From Syntrophobacterales bacterium (GTDB lineage Bacteria > Desulfobacterota > Syntrophobacteria > Syntrophobacterales > Thermodesulforhabdaceae), in assembly GCA_026992355.1 (NCBI GenBank), contig JALXAE010000295.1, positions 1 to 35,804 of the forward strand: 35,804 nucleotides of DNA. Reading direction: 5' to 3'. The notes under the pieces were generated by a model. It did no database searches, was not told the origin of the DNA, and worked only from the letters and a program-made list of their open reading frames with translations. Made by a program: the position numbers and the translations under genes. Of the stretch, positions 1 to 8,442 are shown piece after piece. Every line of letters begins with the position of its first letter. Position 1 is the first letter of the stretch.

Positions 1-319
1 GAACATACCTGCGAACCGTGGATTCAGAACCTTGATAACCATGCTCCTCCACCAACCGGTGGTAAACACGTCTTGCCGTATGCCGTTGCTTGATAGGGCG
101 TTCTTTGTCCTCCTCAAGCCATGAGTCAATGATATCCATGAAAGGATCAAGGACAGGAAACCACTGCGCTGCTCGCCTCGAATATCCAGTATATTCACCC
201 CTCAGAACCTTGCGGATCGTATTCCGAGAATGGCCAGTCTCCCGCGCAAGTTCCTTGATCGATTTGCCGTATACCCTGTGCGCTATCCGTATGTATTCAT
301 ATTGATCCACCTTCAGCAT
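1..319 (-). CDS. istA: IstA-like transposase, N-terminal part (runs off the window)
   Basis: About 106 codons of the N-terminus of an IS21-family transposase that cuts and joins DNA together with the IstB ATPase. The protein starts MLKVDQYEYIR and shows a helix-turn-helix typical of IstA (SIKELARETGHSRNTIRKVL), then R/K-rich sequence with RPIKQRHTARRVYHRL. The ATG at 319 is preceded by a strong GGAGG 8 nt upstream, which supports this start. The DDE catalytic core lies beyond position 1, so activity cannot be judged. The frame is open to the window edge. Confidence 0.85.
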   Translation of the reverse strand, partial: MLKVDQYEYIRIAHRVYGKSIKELARETGHSRNTIRKVLRGEYTGYSRRAAQWFPVLDPFMDIIDSWLEEDKERPIKQRHTARRVYHRLVEEHGYQGSESTVRRYV

Positions 320-434
320 CCTCCTTACCTCCATACCAGGTGTTTATCTCACACCCAATATGGAGTCTCTCCTGAGGGGGGTCAATTTTACGTTATCACA
401 ACCCCCTAAAAGGGGTCAGTTTTACGTTATCACA
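1..434 (-). mobile_element. IS21-family insertion sequence, end fragment
   Basis: The end of an IS21-type element: the start of an istA-like transposase gene on the minus strand, preceded by a terminal region with two near-identical 24-bp repeats. The outer tip reads TGTGATAACG on the minus strand, the 5'-TG expected of IS21-family ends, and lies at about 434. The rest of the IS, including the istB helper ATPase gene, lies left of the window. It is inserted inside hsdS. The target-site duplication cannot be checked because the other end is missing. Confidence 0.8.
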
Positions 435-435
435 A
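378..435. repeat. IS21 terminal direct repeats
   Basis: Two 24-bp copies at 378-401 and 412-435, each GGGGTCA-A/G-TTTTACG followed by TTATCACAA, with one mismatch and 34 bp start to start. Multiple terminal repeats of this kind are transposase-binding sites in IS21-family ends. Confidence 0.75.
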
Positions 436-958
436 TCAATGGGAGGGGGATTAGAAGTCGTTTCAACTTTTGCGCATTGAAGTTGGGCTTGGCAGCGCCT
501 CTTGTTATGATTTGATCCCAATAAGAGGAAGAATAAAAGAAATACTCCAGGTATTGTGTCAAAACGTATGTGATGTTTGGAATAATCCTTATAAGATATG
601 ATGCAAAAACAACTTCATTATCAGGCAGGTCTTTAATTCTAAATGTTTTCCCTGTAGTTGAACCTGTTCGTGCAAAAACAAGATCATTGATCCCGACTTC
701 GAAGTCCTTTAATCTAGATTTATCTATAGTCACATAAGGCACTGTATCCCATTTCACTTCATTGTTTTGTATATCAGTAATTCTCAAAAACTTCACGCCT
801 GTGCGTGTTTTCGTTGCACTCGCAGTGTATCCATACTGAGGATTTTTCGATAATAACTTCCCCAACCTAACCCAATTCCAGCCCTTTGGGAGTTTATAGG
901 GGCCTTCCTCCTGTGGCAGGGATTTCCAATCAGTCTCGGGGTGAGTTTTTTGGGCCAT
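435..958 (-). pseudogene. hsdS: Type I restriction specificity subunit, broken by the IS
   Basis: This is the N-terminal half of HsdS, the subunit that chooses the DNA target of a type I restriction-modification complex. The product opens with MAQKTHPETDWKSLP and the family signature LPKGWNWVRLG, continues through one target-recognition domain, and stops at the conserved IPLPL segment where the IS21 end begins. About 174 native codons remain out of a usual 380-450, so the second recognition domain is absent from this reading frame. It lies 22 bp downstream of hsdM and has its own SD (AGAGAGG). The missing half could lie beyond the IS. A half-HsdS can sometimes dimerise and work, so loss of function is likely but not certain. 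Confidence 0.85.
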
Positions 959-980
959 TGATTGCCTCTCTTTTCTGTTT

Positions 981-2531
981 TCACAAAACCTCTTTGATCG
1001 ATTTTATGAGCTTGCCGATCTCATAATCAATTACTTCAATTTCATTGAGGAGTTCCCTGGGGTCTATGAACTGAAATTCTTCCTTCTTGTTCGGGTTCTT
1101 GGGAGTGAGGTCATAGTTATTCTCAATAATCTCTTCAACAGGCACAACCCAGCTGTTGTCTGATATCTCTCTATCCTTAATCTTCTTCAATGCATCTTCA
1201 AAGTGTTTGTCCTTTATTGTTTTCTTCTTCGTAAACTTTCCCCCCAGTTCATAGAACCATATCTCTTTCGTTTTGCTTCCGTCTTTCTGGAAAAACAGCA
1301 GACAGGTTTTTACACCCGCCCCCATCGAGGTAAATACTCCCTGCGGGAGGGAAACAATTGCAGTGACATTAAACTTCTCTAGGAGTTCTTTCCTGATCTC
1401 CATGAATTTCCCGCCCCCGAACAATATCTGTCCTTCAGGCAGCACCATACCGACCTTTCCGTCGTCGGCGAGTTTTCTCATAATGTATTGCAGGGCGAGC
1501 GCTTCAGTCGCCTGGATGGGATAGGGAAAGTTGTTCTGAACACTCTTGTTTTCCTCTCCACCGAACGGCGGGTTTGTGAGTATCACTGAATATTTGCTTT
1601 CCTCGGGAACATTGTGCACATCCTCCTCTAGCGTATTCGTTCTGATAGTATTAGGTCTTGATAGCCCGTGAAGTATGAGGTTCATCGTGCCCATTAGGTA
1701 GGGCAGCGGTTTCTTTTCAATTCCGAAGAAGGTCGAGTTCTGGAGCTTTTCAGACTGCTTTTTGGTCGGAGCACCTCCGAGCTTTTCAAGTATGTGTTTA
1801 TAGGATTCTATCAGGAATCCGCCAGATCCTAAGAAGGGGTCAAGGATTTTGTCGTCAATATCAGGATCCACAGCCCTGACGATAAATCTTACAACAGGTC
1901 TTGGGGTGTAAAATTCTCCTGTCCACCCTGCCTCATTGCCCATGTTGAGAAGCAGTTCCTCATAAAACTGGGACAGAATATGGGTGTCTTCATAATTTTC
2001 AGGGTCAATTTTTGTTATCCTATCGATAACATCCATCAGATTATAGGGAGATCGTACCTTGTTACCCGGGATTTCAGCAAAAAGCTGGGCAATTCTTTCC
2101 TTCTCAACAGAACCTCTCAGGCCTCTCAAATAGGGGAAGAGAATGTTATCTATAAAGTAGATAAGAGCGTTGTCCTGCTTCCCAAGAACTTTCAGAATGT
2201 TGTCAACGTCCTCCCCTTCGTCTACAAATTCTTTTAGCGATTCCCGGGGCTTTCCAATCCAGTCTTTAGTAGTCCAGTTACTCCAGTGAAACTTGGGTTC
2301 AATAACAGGGTCATACTTCTCCCCCATTAATAGCGCTATTTCCTCCTGCTGTTTTTCGATACCTTCAAACATTTTTAGGAACAGTAGCCAGGACAACTGT
2401 TCCATGTAGTCATTTGCAGAAGAGGTTCCGTCATCCCTCCTTAAAATGTCGCAGGCTGTCTTGACCTCAGACTTGACATTGACGGTTTTGGCCTCATTTT
2501 TCTTTTTCTGCTTTCCCTTAGCTTTCCCCAT
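981..2531 (-). CDS. hsdM: Type I restriction-modification DNA methyltransferase subunit
   Basis: HsdM transfers a methyl group from S-adenosylmethionine to adenine in the target set by HsdS. The protein (516 aa from the ATG at 2531) has the HsdM N-terminal helical domain (about 20-170, beginning SEVKTACDILRRDDG), then the N6-methyltransferase domain with the AdoMet loop DPFLGSGGFL (about 230-240) and catalytic NPPFGG (about 323-328). A GTG two codons upstream is possible, but AGGTG sits at good spacing for the ATG. Length is normal for the family. Its partner hsdS is interrupted and no hsdR is seen in the window, so the restriction side of this system is missing or lies to the left. Confidence 0.95.
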   Translation of the reverse strand: MGKAKGKQKKKNEAKTVNVKSEVKTACDILRRDDGTSSANDYMEQLSWLLFLKMFEGIEKQQEEIALLMGEKYDPVIEPKFHWSNWTTKDWIGKPRESLKEFVDEGEDVDNILKVLGKQDNALIYFIDNILFPYLRGLRGSVEKERIAQLFAEIPGNKVRSPYNLMDVIDRITKIDPENYEDTHILSQFYEELLLNMGNEAGWTGEFYTPRPVVRFIVRAVDPDIDDKILDPFLGSGGFLIESYKHILEKLGGAPTKKQSEKLQNSTFFGIEKKPLPYLMGTMNLILHGLSRPNTIRTNTLEEDVHNVPEESKYSVILTNPPFGGEENKSVQNNFPYPIQATEALALQYIMRKLADDGKVGMVLPEGQILFGGGKFMEIRKELLEKFNVTAIVSLPQGVFTSMGAGVKTCLLFFQKDGSKTKEIWFYELGGKFTKKKTIKDKHFEDALKKIKDREISDNSWVVPVEEIIENNYDLTPKNPNKKEEFQFIDPRELLNEIEVIDYEIGKLIKSIKEVL

Positions 2532-2687
2532 ACTCACACCTGCTCATTATCAATGATTTTCATGCCAGCAACACTGTGGTTCAAGGTTGGAATTTAAACA
2601 ATATAATGTTAACGCCAAGTGGTCAGAGCACGGAGGTCTTGCATCAATTCTGATAGGCCTAACAGGACATCCTCTATGCTCGAAAAC

Positions 2688-3902
2688 CTATTTGTTCTGT
2701 TCGGGCCAAGCAGGGTCTAATCCTAAGAACTCGTTTGCACTCTTACCTTCAAGGTGGACAAGTCCCTTTTTAGCATCGATCATCTTCTGGGGCAAAGGTA
2801 AAACATCATGTCCCAGGGGCTTGTAAGCCCAGGGGTTATGCCATAGTAGTGGTGTCTGATCTTCCCTAGCCATGTTCCAGGGATCTAAATTTCGTACAAT
2901 TAAAGCAGCGCTCACCTTTCTGTTACGAGGACCATTCGGGCCAAAGAATGCAGATTCAAGACGAACTGGGGATTCGTTAAACTCGATATTCCCATCAGGA
3001 AGTTTAGCATAATTTTCAATAACTATCTTCCCTCCGAATAACACATCTCTGATTTCTACATCCCTTATGGGGAACTCGTTCACCACATTTATGCCAACTA
3101 TGTAAGGAAGGCCAAGGTTACCATATGCTCTGTTTTTCTCATGGATTGAGGTTACAATCCCTTTCGGATGTCCTAGCCACTCCCACTCGGAGGAAATGAT
3201 CCCGAGGGGACGCCTGTTGTGTCTTCCTCTCGCTTCAAGTTTTTTTGGTATAGCGGAAAAAGTGATTTTCCAGCCATTATATTCCCACTCCCAATTAGGA
3301 AAGGATTTAAAACCATCTTCTTTGCTTTCTTCATATTGATTTGTTACTAAATCAGGGTCCAGTTTAGATACCTTGTTTTCCAAGAACTTAAGGACTTTGC
3401 GTCCTGAGGGACTGGCTGATGATACCTCGTGAACTTGAAGGTCAATGAAGAAATTGGGCGTATGCAGCTTGTTCAAAGTGTCATAAAATTGATTGACTCT
3501 GGCTTTCGATCCTGCCTCTTGATCAGAGATAGCAGATAATGTCAACTCCAGATAAAACAAGGGTGTATCATCCTTAAGCACTTTGAAATCCGGATGTCGT
3601 GAGGAGTCTTCCACTTTTGGATGTAACTCCACGATAAAACCCATGCCAGTAAGGAGGTGGTACATATATATTTCAAAAAAAGCGCTCAGGTGTTGCCTTG
3701 AGTCTCTGGATCGAAAGCGTTTGCGAACGTCTGCTTTACCTTCGGGTGGGTAGTTTTGAAACCAGCTTTCTAAACGATTTCGGATTGCCTCAACTGAAGG
3801 GCGAGCAGAGCGGTTGAGGTACTCAAATTTGGACTCTCCATAAGTTTTGGGTCCCATATAATCGCGCTTTCTTATATCAAAAAGTCTGCCCCTTCTTCCC
3901 AT
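2688..3902 (-). CDS. Hypothetical protein with a possible PD-(D/E)XK-like nuclease region
   Basis: A 404-aa protein I do not recognise by family. Residues about 70-150 look like a restriction-endonuclease fold: a helix with conserved Glu (SAFFEIYMYHLL), a Gly turn (TGMGF), then HPDFKV and a strand YLELTL. That gives a D...ExT core in place of the usual D...ExK, so catalysis is uncertain. The remaining 250 residues are soluble, with no membrane helix. The ATG at 3902 was chosen because AGAGGG lies 7 nt upstream. It sits on the same strand between the SIR2-Argonaute pair and hsdM, 150-170 bp from each, so it could belong to either or act alone. The defence role is inferred only from location. 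Confidence 0.6.
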   Translation of the reverse strand: MGRRGRLFDIRKRDYMGPKTYGESKFEYLNRSARPSVEAIRNRLESWFQNYPPEGKADVRKRFRSRDSRQHLSAFFEIYMYHLLTGMGFIVELHPKVEDSSRHPDFKVLKDDTPLFYLELTLSAISDQEAGSKARVNQFYDTLNKLHTPNFFIDLQVHEVSSASPSGRKVLKFLENKVSKLDPDLVTNQYEESKEDGFKSFPNWEWEYNGWKITFSAIPKKLEARGRHNRRPLGIISSEWEWLGHPKGIVTSIHEKNRAYGNLGLPYIVGINVVNEFPIRDVEIRDVLFGGKIVIENYAKLPDGNIEFNESPVRLESAFFGPNGPRNRKVSAALIVRNLDPWNMAREDQTPLLWHNPWAYKPLGHDVLPLPQKMIDAKKGLVHLEGKSANEFLGLDPAWPEQNK

Positions 3903-4070
3903 GTTCAAACCCTCTATTGCTTTGTTGAAAAGAGTTCAATAAAAAGTCGTGTTGAAGTTTCTTGAAAACACAGAATTTATTCATCCAGATCTAACAAAGT
4001 TCTGACAGTATTATGTTCCGTAAGCATTTTCCCTAGGAAGTATAGTTTTTAATTGCGCCGATACTGGATG

Positions 4071-5117
4071 TTATATGTATATGTCGTCATTGTCTGTTCT
4101 TCCAAGCTGGTCCCATAAAGTGGAAACAGAAAACTGTTCAAAGAATTCTTTGGCACCTTTATTCAAAGCAATGACCTGCTGTTTATGACAAGATAGTGCT
4201 TTGTGAATCGCCTCTGCTTGCTTTTCTGCCTTTGGAGAAACTACAACTACTTTTTTGTCGCGTTCCTTTTGAAGTGCCTGCTCAATGATTCCATTTATGT
4301 GTTCATCTCTGAAGCTGTAGCCAATGGTGAGAATGACACCCGCTTCCAGAGAGTATCTACGGAGTTCATACGCATAAAAGAGGTAGGGATCGACATATTG
4401 CAACTTGTAGTTGGTGCCGAATATCAGATCTGGATTTTTGGATGGATGAGCAGTCTGTCTGATTATATTGGTTTTTCTGGGGTCCCTTTCCCAATCGATT
4501 GATCCATGCATTTTATACAAGTAAACATCTGGCTCGAACGCCTCCTTACGCTGAAAGCGTTTCCAGTCCCAGGCCTTTGTTTTTTCGTCAAATCCTATTT
4601 CCAGGTTCTTGTCTTCGGGCTTATTTCTCTCCACGCAGAGGTCATAGTTCAAAGTGAAAACCCTGAGGGAAAAGTTATACTCGGTCTGGAATTTATATAA
4701 TCCTTTGTAGTAGGCTGATTTATCGTAATCCTGTATAGTGACCCAAGATAGGAGCTGTGTAAGAATATCTTGTTTGAACTTTTTAATAATATCAAAATCA
4801 TAACCAGCAAGTTCAATGAGTCTTTGGTTCCAACTGCCTATGAACGGATACAATTCAGCGGTTTCTCTTTTTTCAAGCTCACTCAATATGTTGACTAAAC
4901 GCTCAATGTCAAAGTTATTTTCGAATTTCCCCAAGATGCCATCTGCATAGAGTATGGAACTCTTCATAAAATAATACAGGTCTTCATAATCATTCCAAGT
5001 CTTCTCATGCCTGAGAAGGGACTCCAGTTCCTCTATCATTTTCTTGGAATGAGGTATCCCGGCTTGTACACTGCTTCCCGCACCAAGCAAGACAATGACT
5101 TCATCTTCTCGGAACAT
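4071..5117 (-). CDS. SIR2-domain NADase effector paired with Argonaute
   Basis: A 348-aa stand-alone SIR2-like protein. Visible motifs are the NAD-binding GAGSSVQAGIP (about 12-22), NYD in the FTLNYDLCVERN segment (about 155-166), the catalytic-His motif KMHGSIDW (about 203-210), and the late GYSFRDEHIN. Proteins of this type hydrolyse NAD+ when their partner senses invading nucleic acid, killing or stalling the cell. It follows the Argonaute gene by only 21 bp on the same strand, so the two form one operon. It has no obvious APAZ extension, unlike SPARSA proteins of about 570 aa. That makes it closer in layout to the SIR2 partner of inactive long-B Argonautes (AgaS type). NADase activity is inferred from motifs. 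Confidence 0.88.
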   Translation of the reverse strand: MFREDEVIVLLGAGSSVQAGIPHSKKMIEELESLLRHEKTWNDYEDLYYFMKSSILYADGILGKFENNFDIERLVNILSELEKRETAELYPFIGSWNQRLIELAGYDFDIIKKFKQDILTQLLSWVTIQDYDKSAYYKGLYKFQTEYNFSLRVFTLNYDLCVERNKPEDKNLEIGFDEKTKAWDWKRFQRKEAFEPDVYLYKMHGSIDWERDPRKTNIIRQTAHPSKNPDLIFGTNYKLQYVDPYLFYAYELRRYSLEAGVILTIGYSFRDEHINGIIEQALQKERDKKVVVVSPKAEKQAEAIHKALSCHKQQVIALNKGAKEFFEQFSVSTLWDQLGRTDNDDIYI

Positions 5118-5138
5118 TTTGCAACACTCTCTTTTAGT

Positions 5139-7061
5139 TTATAGGAACCAGGGGTTTGAAATATCATCAAGATTTTCGAGTTCCCCCGGAAATTCTTTTA
5201 AAAATCTTGCAATAAGCTGACAGTAATATATAGATATCGGAAGATTCTTGGCGTTGAATCCTCGCCAGTTCGCTCCTGAAAGGTTTAGAACATCTTGGAG
5301 ATATTTTATCCTCTCCTCCTTGTTTAAACTCCTGTTTGCCCAATAAAACTCAACCAGTATGGGACCGGGAATCCTTTTGTAGATCGCACCTCTGTGATAC
5401 TGGAGACCTTCAAACCATATTAGATAAGAGAAAGTTGGCGTAGCCGTAAGCGTCAGGTAGGTGCTCTCAAAGGGAATTAGACTGTTTGTGTGGGCATATC
5501 CGAAATACTTGTTATCCGGTTCAACCCGTATTACTACAAAGTCTGTGTTTCCACTGCCAGCATCGGAGGATAGTTGTTTTATTGCCTCGTTGATCTCTCT
5601 GAGCTCTGCACGTTTTAATCTGAAAGGGATATGAAGGACATATTTATTGTAGCCATTATCGAGATGTTCGCTAATCGTAGCGAGGATGTTTTTCCTCAAC
5701 TGCTTCAGATAGAGTTTTTCATTGTCAGATTTGCCAAGCACAGATATTTTCTTGTAGAGACCGCTGGAATCAGTGCAGACCGAATATGCAAAGTATTTCT
5801 CTATGTGCCCATCGACTTTTTGATGAGCTTGACCAATGCCGAAAATAATGCTTTTTTCATGGCTTGGCACGACTTTCCAAGGCTTCCCTCCCAGCTTGGC
5901 CAATAGCGCAAGGGCTATATTTGAAACTGCCCACTTAAAGTAGTTCCTACTCATAATTAACTGGCGAGTCACATTTTGAAGAGGAATGTTCTCTTTGAGG
6001 AGCTGGTATTTCATGTAATAATAGGTTTCACTATCATCTTTGTCACAAATAAGGATGGGCATAATCTTAGAAGTGGGATATTTTTTGACAAGAGATTTGA
6101 CCTGCTTAATGACTTTTTCACGCTCTCTCTCAGAAAAATGTTTGACACGGATCTTTTCAGGCTTCTTAACTCTGAGTTTCATGACGTGTTCAATGCCCTT
6201 AAACATAACATCCCTGAAATTGCCTTGTAGCGCCTGGAAGAGATTAGATGCATGATATCTATCTTCTTCAGTATATATAAATACAAGCACAACCTCTTCC
6301 TTCACTGGTTCTAGAGGGCCATTATCAGATAAGCCACGGAATTGGGATGTATCCGTTCTGTCTCCGTGGAAAACATACGTTTTCGTACGCAGGTGGGCTG
6401 TTGGAACTTCCTGTAGTTCACTCTCAATGGACAGGCTCACGGATCCGCTTAGGGGGAAAATCTTATTCTTATATTGTTTTAAAAATACCCTGAGTTTGTC
6501 ATATTTATCAAGGTAGTAATTCCTGTTGCTCCTATATTTGCTATCCAAGCTGAGGCTCAATCGTTGAACCTCTTTCGTGAATGGTACTTCAGGATCTTTG
6601 ATGAATTTGAAGTCTGCTAAAAAACCGAATTTTCCTCCGGTTTGGAGTTGCAAATAGTATGGTTCAAGCCACACGGTTTCTTTACCTTCTTTATGATCCT
6701 TTAAAACAAAAAAGAGCCGCCTTCGAAATTCCCTCCTTGTAAATACACAATCATCGTGATTGCTTTGGGAAATCTTCATTACAGCGTTCTGGAGGAGATG
6801 ATATAGATAGGTCACTGCTAACTTGTGGTTCGAATCCTGTTTGCACAGGTATTCGTCAAACCCTTTACGGGGCTCAAAGGAAATCCAATAGCCTTGTCGG
6901 TCTTCTGGGTCTTGATCAACGGGGAGGGTGTAGCGATAGAGATCGCTAAAGGGGCCTTCCTTTCTCTCACCTCGGTATTCCTTTCTCCATACCCTGAATC
7001 TGAATTCCTGAGGCACAAGTGGGTAGAAATTCAGGCGAATGAGTTCGCGTTGTTCGTTCAT
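5139..7061 (-). CDS. Prokaryotic Argonaute, catalytically inactive, apparently lacking PAZ
   Basis: A 640-aa Argonaute. Residues 1-240 resemble N and linker domains. MID follows GLSDNGPLEP (about 243-252) and contains a 5'-phosphate pocket of the Y-x3-K...Q type (Y347, K351, Q362). PIWI includes the hallmark ALLAKLGGKPW (about 385-395) and the C-terminal LPISIYYCQLIARF. Cleavage residues are gone: the first Asp position reads FGIGQA, and the usual H-RDG region reads LHIPFRL. Only about 245 residues precede the MID linker, too few for N, L1 and a full PAZ, so PAZ is missing or very reduced. The protein should bind a guide and target without cutting and signal to the SIR2 partner encoded 21 bp downstream. 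It is intermediate in length between short (about 450-500 aa) and long (about 700+ aa) forms. Confidence 0.88.
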   Translation of the reverse strand: MNEQRELIRLNFYPLVPQEFRFRVWRKEYRGERKEGPFSDLYRYTLPVDQDPEDRQGYWISFEPRKGFDEYLCKQDSNHKLAVTYLYHLLQNAVMKISQSNHDDCVFTRREFRRRLFFVLKDHKEGKETVWLEPYYLQLQTGGKFGFLADFKFIKDPEVPFTKEVQRLSLSLDSKYRSNRNYYLDKYDKLRVFLKQYKNKIFPLSGSVSLSIESELQEVPTAHLRTKTYVFHGDRTDTSQFRGLSDNGPLEPVKEEVVLVFIYTEEDRYHASNLFQALQGNFRDVMFKGIEHVMKLRVKKPEKIRVKHFSEREREKVIKQVKSLVKKYPTSKIMPILICDKDDSETYYYMKYQLLKENIPLQNVTRQLIMSRNYFKWAVSNIALALLAKLGGKPWKVVPSHEKSIIFGIGQAHQKVDGHIEKYFAYSVCTDSSGLYKKISVLGKSDNEKLYLKQLRKNILATISEHLDNGYNKYVLHIPFRLKRAELREINEAIKQLSSDAGSGNTDFVVIRVEPDNKYFGYAHTNSLIPFESTYLTLTATPTFSYLIWFEGLQYHRGAIYKRIPGPILVEFYWANRSLNKEERIKYLQDVLNLSGANWRGFNAKNLPISIYYCQLIARFLKEFPGELENLDDISNPWFL

Positions 7062-7137
7062 ATTTCTCAGCCCTTGAATTCTGGGGTTACGTGCATCTTG
7101 GAGCGCACTTTGATTTATCTCTACATAACATATTCGT

Positions 7138-7163
7138 ATTCTATATGATCATTCTATATGATC
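7138..7163. repeat. Perfect tandem 13-bp repeat in the Argonaute promoter region
   Basis: ATTCTATATGATC occurs twice back to back, 77-102 bp upstream of the Argonaute start. It is flanked by CGTATT, CGTATTC, CGTAT and CGTATTT units between 7135 and 7195. The repeat contains TATA-like and TGATCA sequence. It could be an operator or promoter for the divergent strand; function is inferred only from position. Confidence 0.5.
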
Positions 7164-7199
7164 ATATTCTACGTATTCCACGTATCTCGTATTTCGGGT

Positions 7200-7554
7200 T
7201 GTGTCAGGTTCTGCACTGATTGTTTAGAATAATACAGAAACAATTAAAAAGGCAAAGGTAAACATTTTGGCCTTCAGAACATGAATATCAAAAAAGCAAG
7301 CGGATGCTAAGGTAAAGTATGGGATTAATGCCCATAGAGATTCTATGGGTGGTGACAAGTGTCGTTTTGGTTAACGGTTAACAGCACAATCGATTAACGG
7401 CTCATCGGCGATAATGGGGGAAGAATAGGGATTATGGCCAGCGAGAATTGATTATGTTTTATTTTATGGCCATAATTGAGTATTTGTGGAGGCTGGCGAT
7501 TTAATTCTTTTATTTATGGAGTTGAGCGATAATAAATAAGGTCAGAAAAACAGC
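7200..7554. other. Non-coding stretch with short repeats and an inverted repeat
   Basis: No convincing gene lies between the Argonaute start and the zinc-ribbon gene. The stretch holds repeated short units (GGTTAAC and TTAACGG near 7368-7400; GGCGATAAT, GGCGATTTA and GCGATAATA near 7407-7534). It also holds a perfect inverted repeat ATTATGGCCA / TGGCCATAAT at 7431-7440 and 7467-7476 with a 26-bp spacer. AT-rich DNA with repeats could be a regulatory, partition or origin region. Nothing in the sequence decides between these. Confidence 0.45.
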
Positions 7555-7563
7555 ATTTAAAAC
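7555..7563 (+). promoter_or_regulatory. Archaeal-type TATA box candidate for the zinc-ribbon gene
   Basis: ATTTAAAAC is centred about 33 bp before the ATG at 7592, placing a start of transcription only a few bases before the start codon. No clear Shine-Dalgarno precedes the gene. This fits a short-leader archaeal promoter, though AT-rich context makes chance matches possible. Confidence 0.45.
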
Positions 7564-7591
7564 CTTAATCCATAATATACCCAGTGATTTC

Positions 7592-7903
7592 ATGGCAGGA
7601 GGCAACCTCGGCAGGAAAGGCGAAATGATTCTGGAATGCCCGTTCTGTCACAAAGGGAAGATCAGGGTTTTCCATAAGGAAGGCTATCTGCAGCCAAAAG
7701 TATCGAGGATATCAGCAGGCGCAAAGACGACGTACCACAGGGTCCCGGACACCTATCAGGTCCTTGAGGACTGCCCGAATTGCGGGAAAAGCAAGAAAGA
7801 CATAGAGCTGAAGTTTGAAGGCAAGTACGTGGACAAGGAGAAACTCAAAAAGCGCATGGAACAGCTGAAAAAGCAGGGCATACCCACGAAGATAGAGTTT
7901 TAA
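7592..7903 (+). CDS. Small archaeal-style zinc-ribbon protein
   Basis: A 103-aa protein with two CxxC knuckles, CPFC (about 16-19) and CPNC (about 69-72), separated by basic and beta-strand-like sequence (VSRISAGAKTTYHRVPDTYQVL), and ending in a charged helix rich in Lys. The pair of CxxC motifs should hold one zinc ion. I recognise this type as common in uncultured archaea, where it has no assigned function. DNA or RNA binding is a guess from the basic composition. It is a single-gene unit on the plus strand between two defence genes and seems to have its own TATA-type promoter. Confidence 0.85.
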   Translation: MAGGNLGRKGEMILECPFCHKGKIRVFHKEGYLQPKVSRISAGAKTTYHRVPDTYQVLEDCPNCGKSKKDIELKFEGKYVDKEKLKKRMEQLKKQGIPTKIEF

Positions 7904-7934
7904 GGCAGATTCAGGTGTTCAAAAGGTATGACTG

Positions 7935-8235
7935 TTAAAGGGCCAAATTCCTTTTAACATCATAGGGAATGTACGCCCCGCATTTTTTGCATATGGAGCC
8001 GATACTCTTGTTTACTAACGACTTAAGTGGTTTCCTACATACAGGGCACAAATATGGATTTGTATTGAAGCGCCTATGCATCTGGGCCTTTTTCTTCGCA
8101 GGCATGGCCGTGATTTTTTGAGCACATTTGCCACTATGTGTAGAAATTTTCGTGCCTTTGCGGGTCTCTGCCCCGCATACCGGGCATTTAGTATATTCAA
8201 CTCTTCTGGCTGCAATTAGATCTAATACATAACAT
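7935..8235 (-). pseudogene. Degenerate or frameshifted zinc-ribbon gene
   Basis: The minus frame ending at 7935 encodes about 90 residues with four CxxC/CxxxC-type sites (TKCPVCG, SGKC, YLCPVC, ICKKCG) and a basic middle, a convincing double zinc ribbon. It has no in-frame ATG at its beginning; upstream codons are ATT, CTA, GTA and ATA. A strong GGAGGAG and ATG do exist at 8235, but in the neighbouring frame, giving only 12 codons before a stop. The simplest reading is a one-base frameshift, either a real mutation or a sequence error; a non-AUG start near 8216 is the alternative. Programmed frameshifting is not indicated by any slippery site I can see. Confidence 0.4.
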
Positions 8236-8442
8236 ATGCTCCTCCACAGTAACTCTAGGGCACTGATACTTCCACCGATTTGATATTATTTTCTTTATTC
8301 TTCAGCGTTTGCCGAGGCCATGATGTAGGAAACAGGTACCCGAAAACAAATTCTTGAATATTACTATGAAAGTCCACATAATAAGGGGATGAATACCCCA
8401 ACCATTAAATGCTTTCCTTCCCACTACTAAGGAGGTGGTCTT

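Noticed and set aside
4071-7061. SPARSA system
   Set aside because: The SIR2 protein is too short for an APAZ extension and the Argonaute is longer than the short class; a long-B-like SIR2 pairing fits better.
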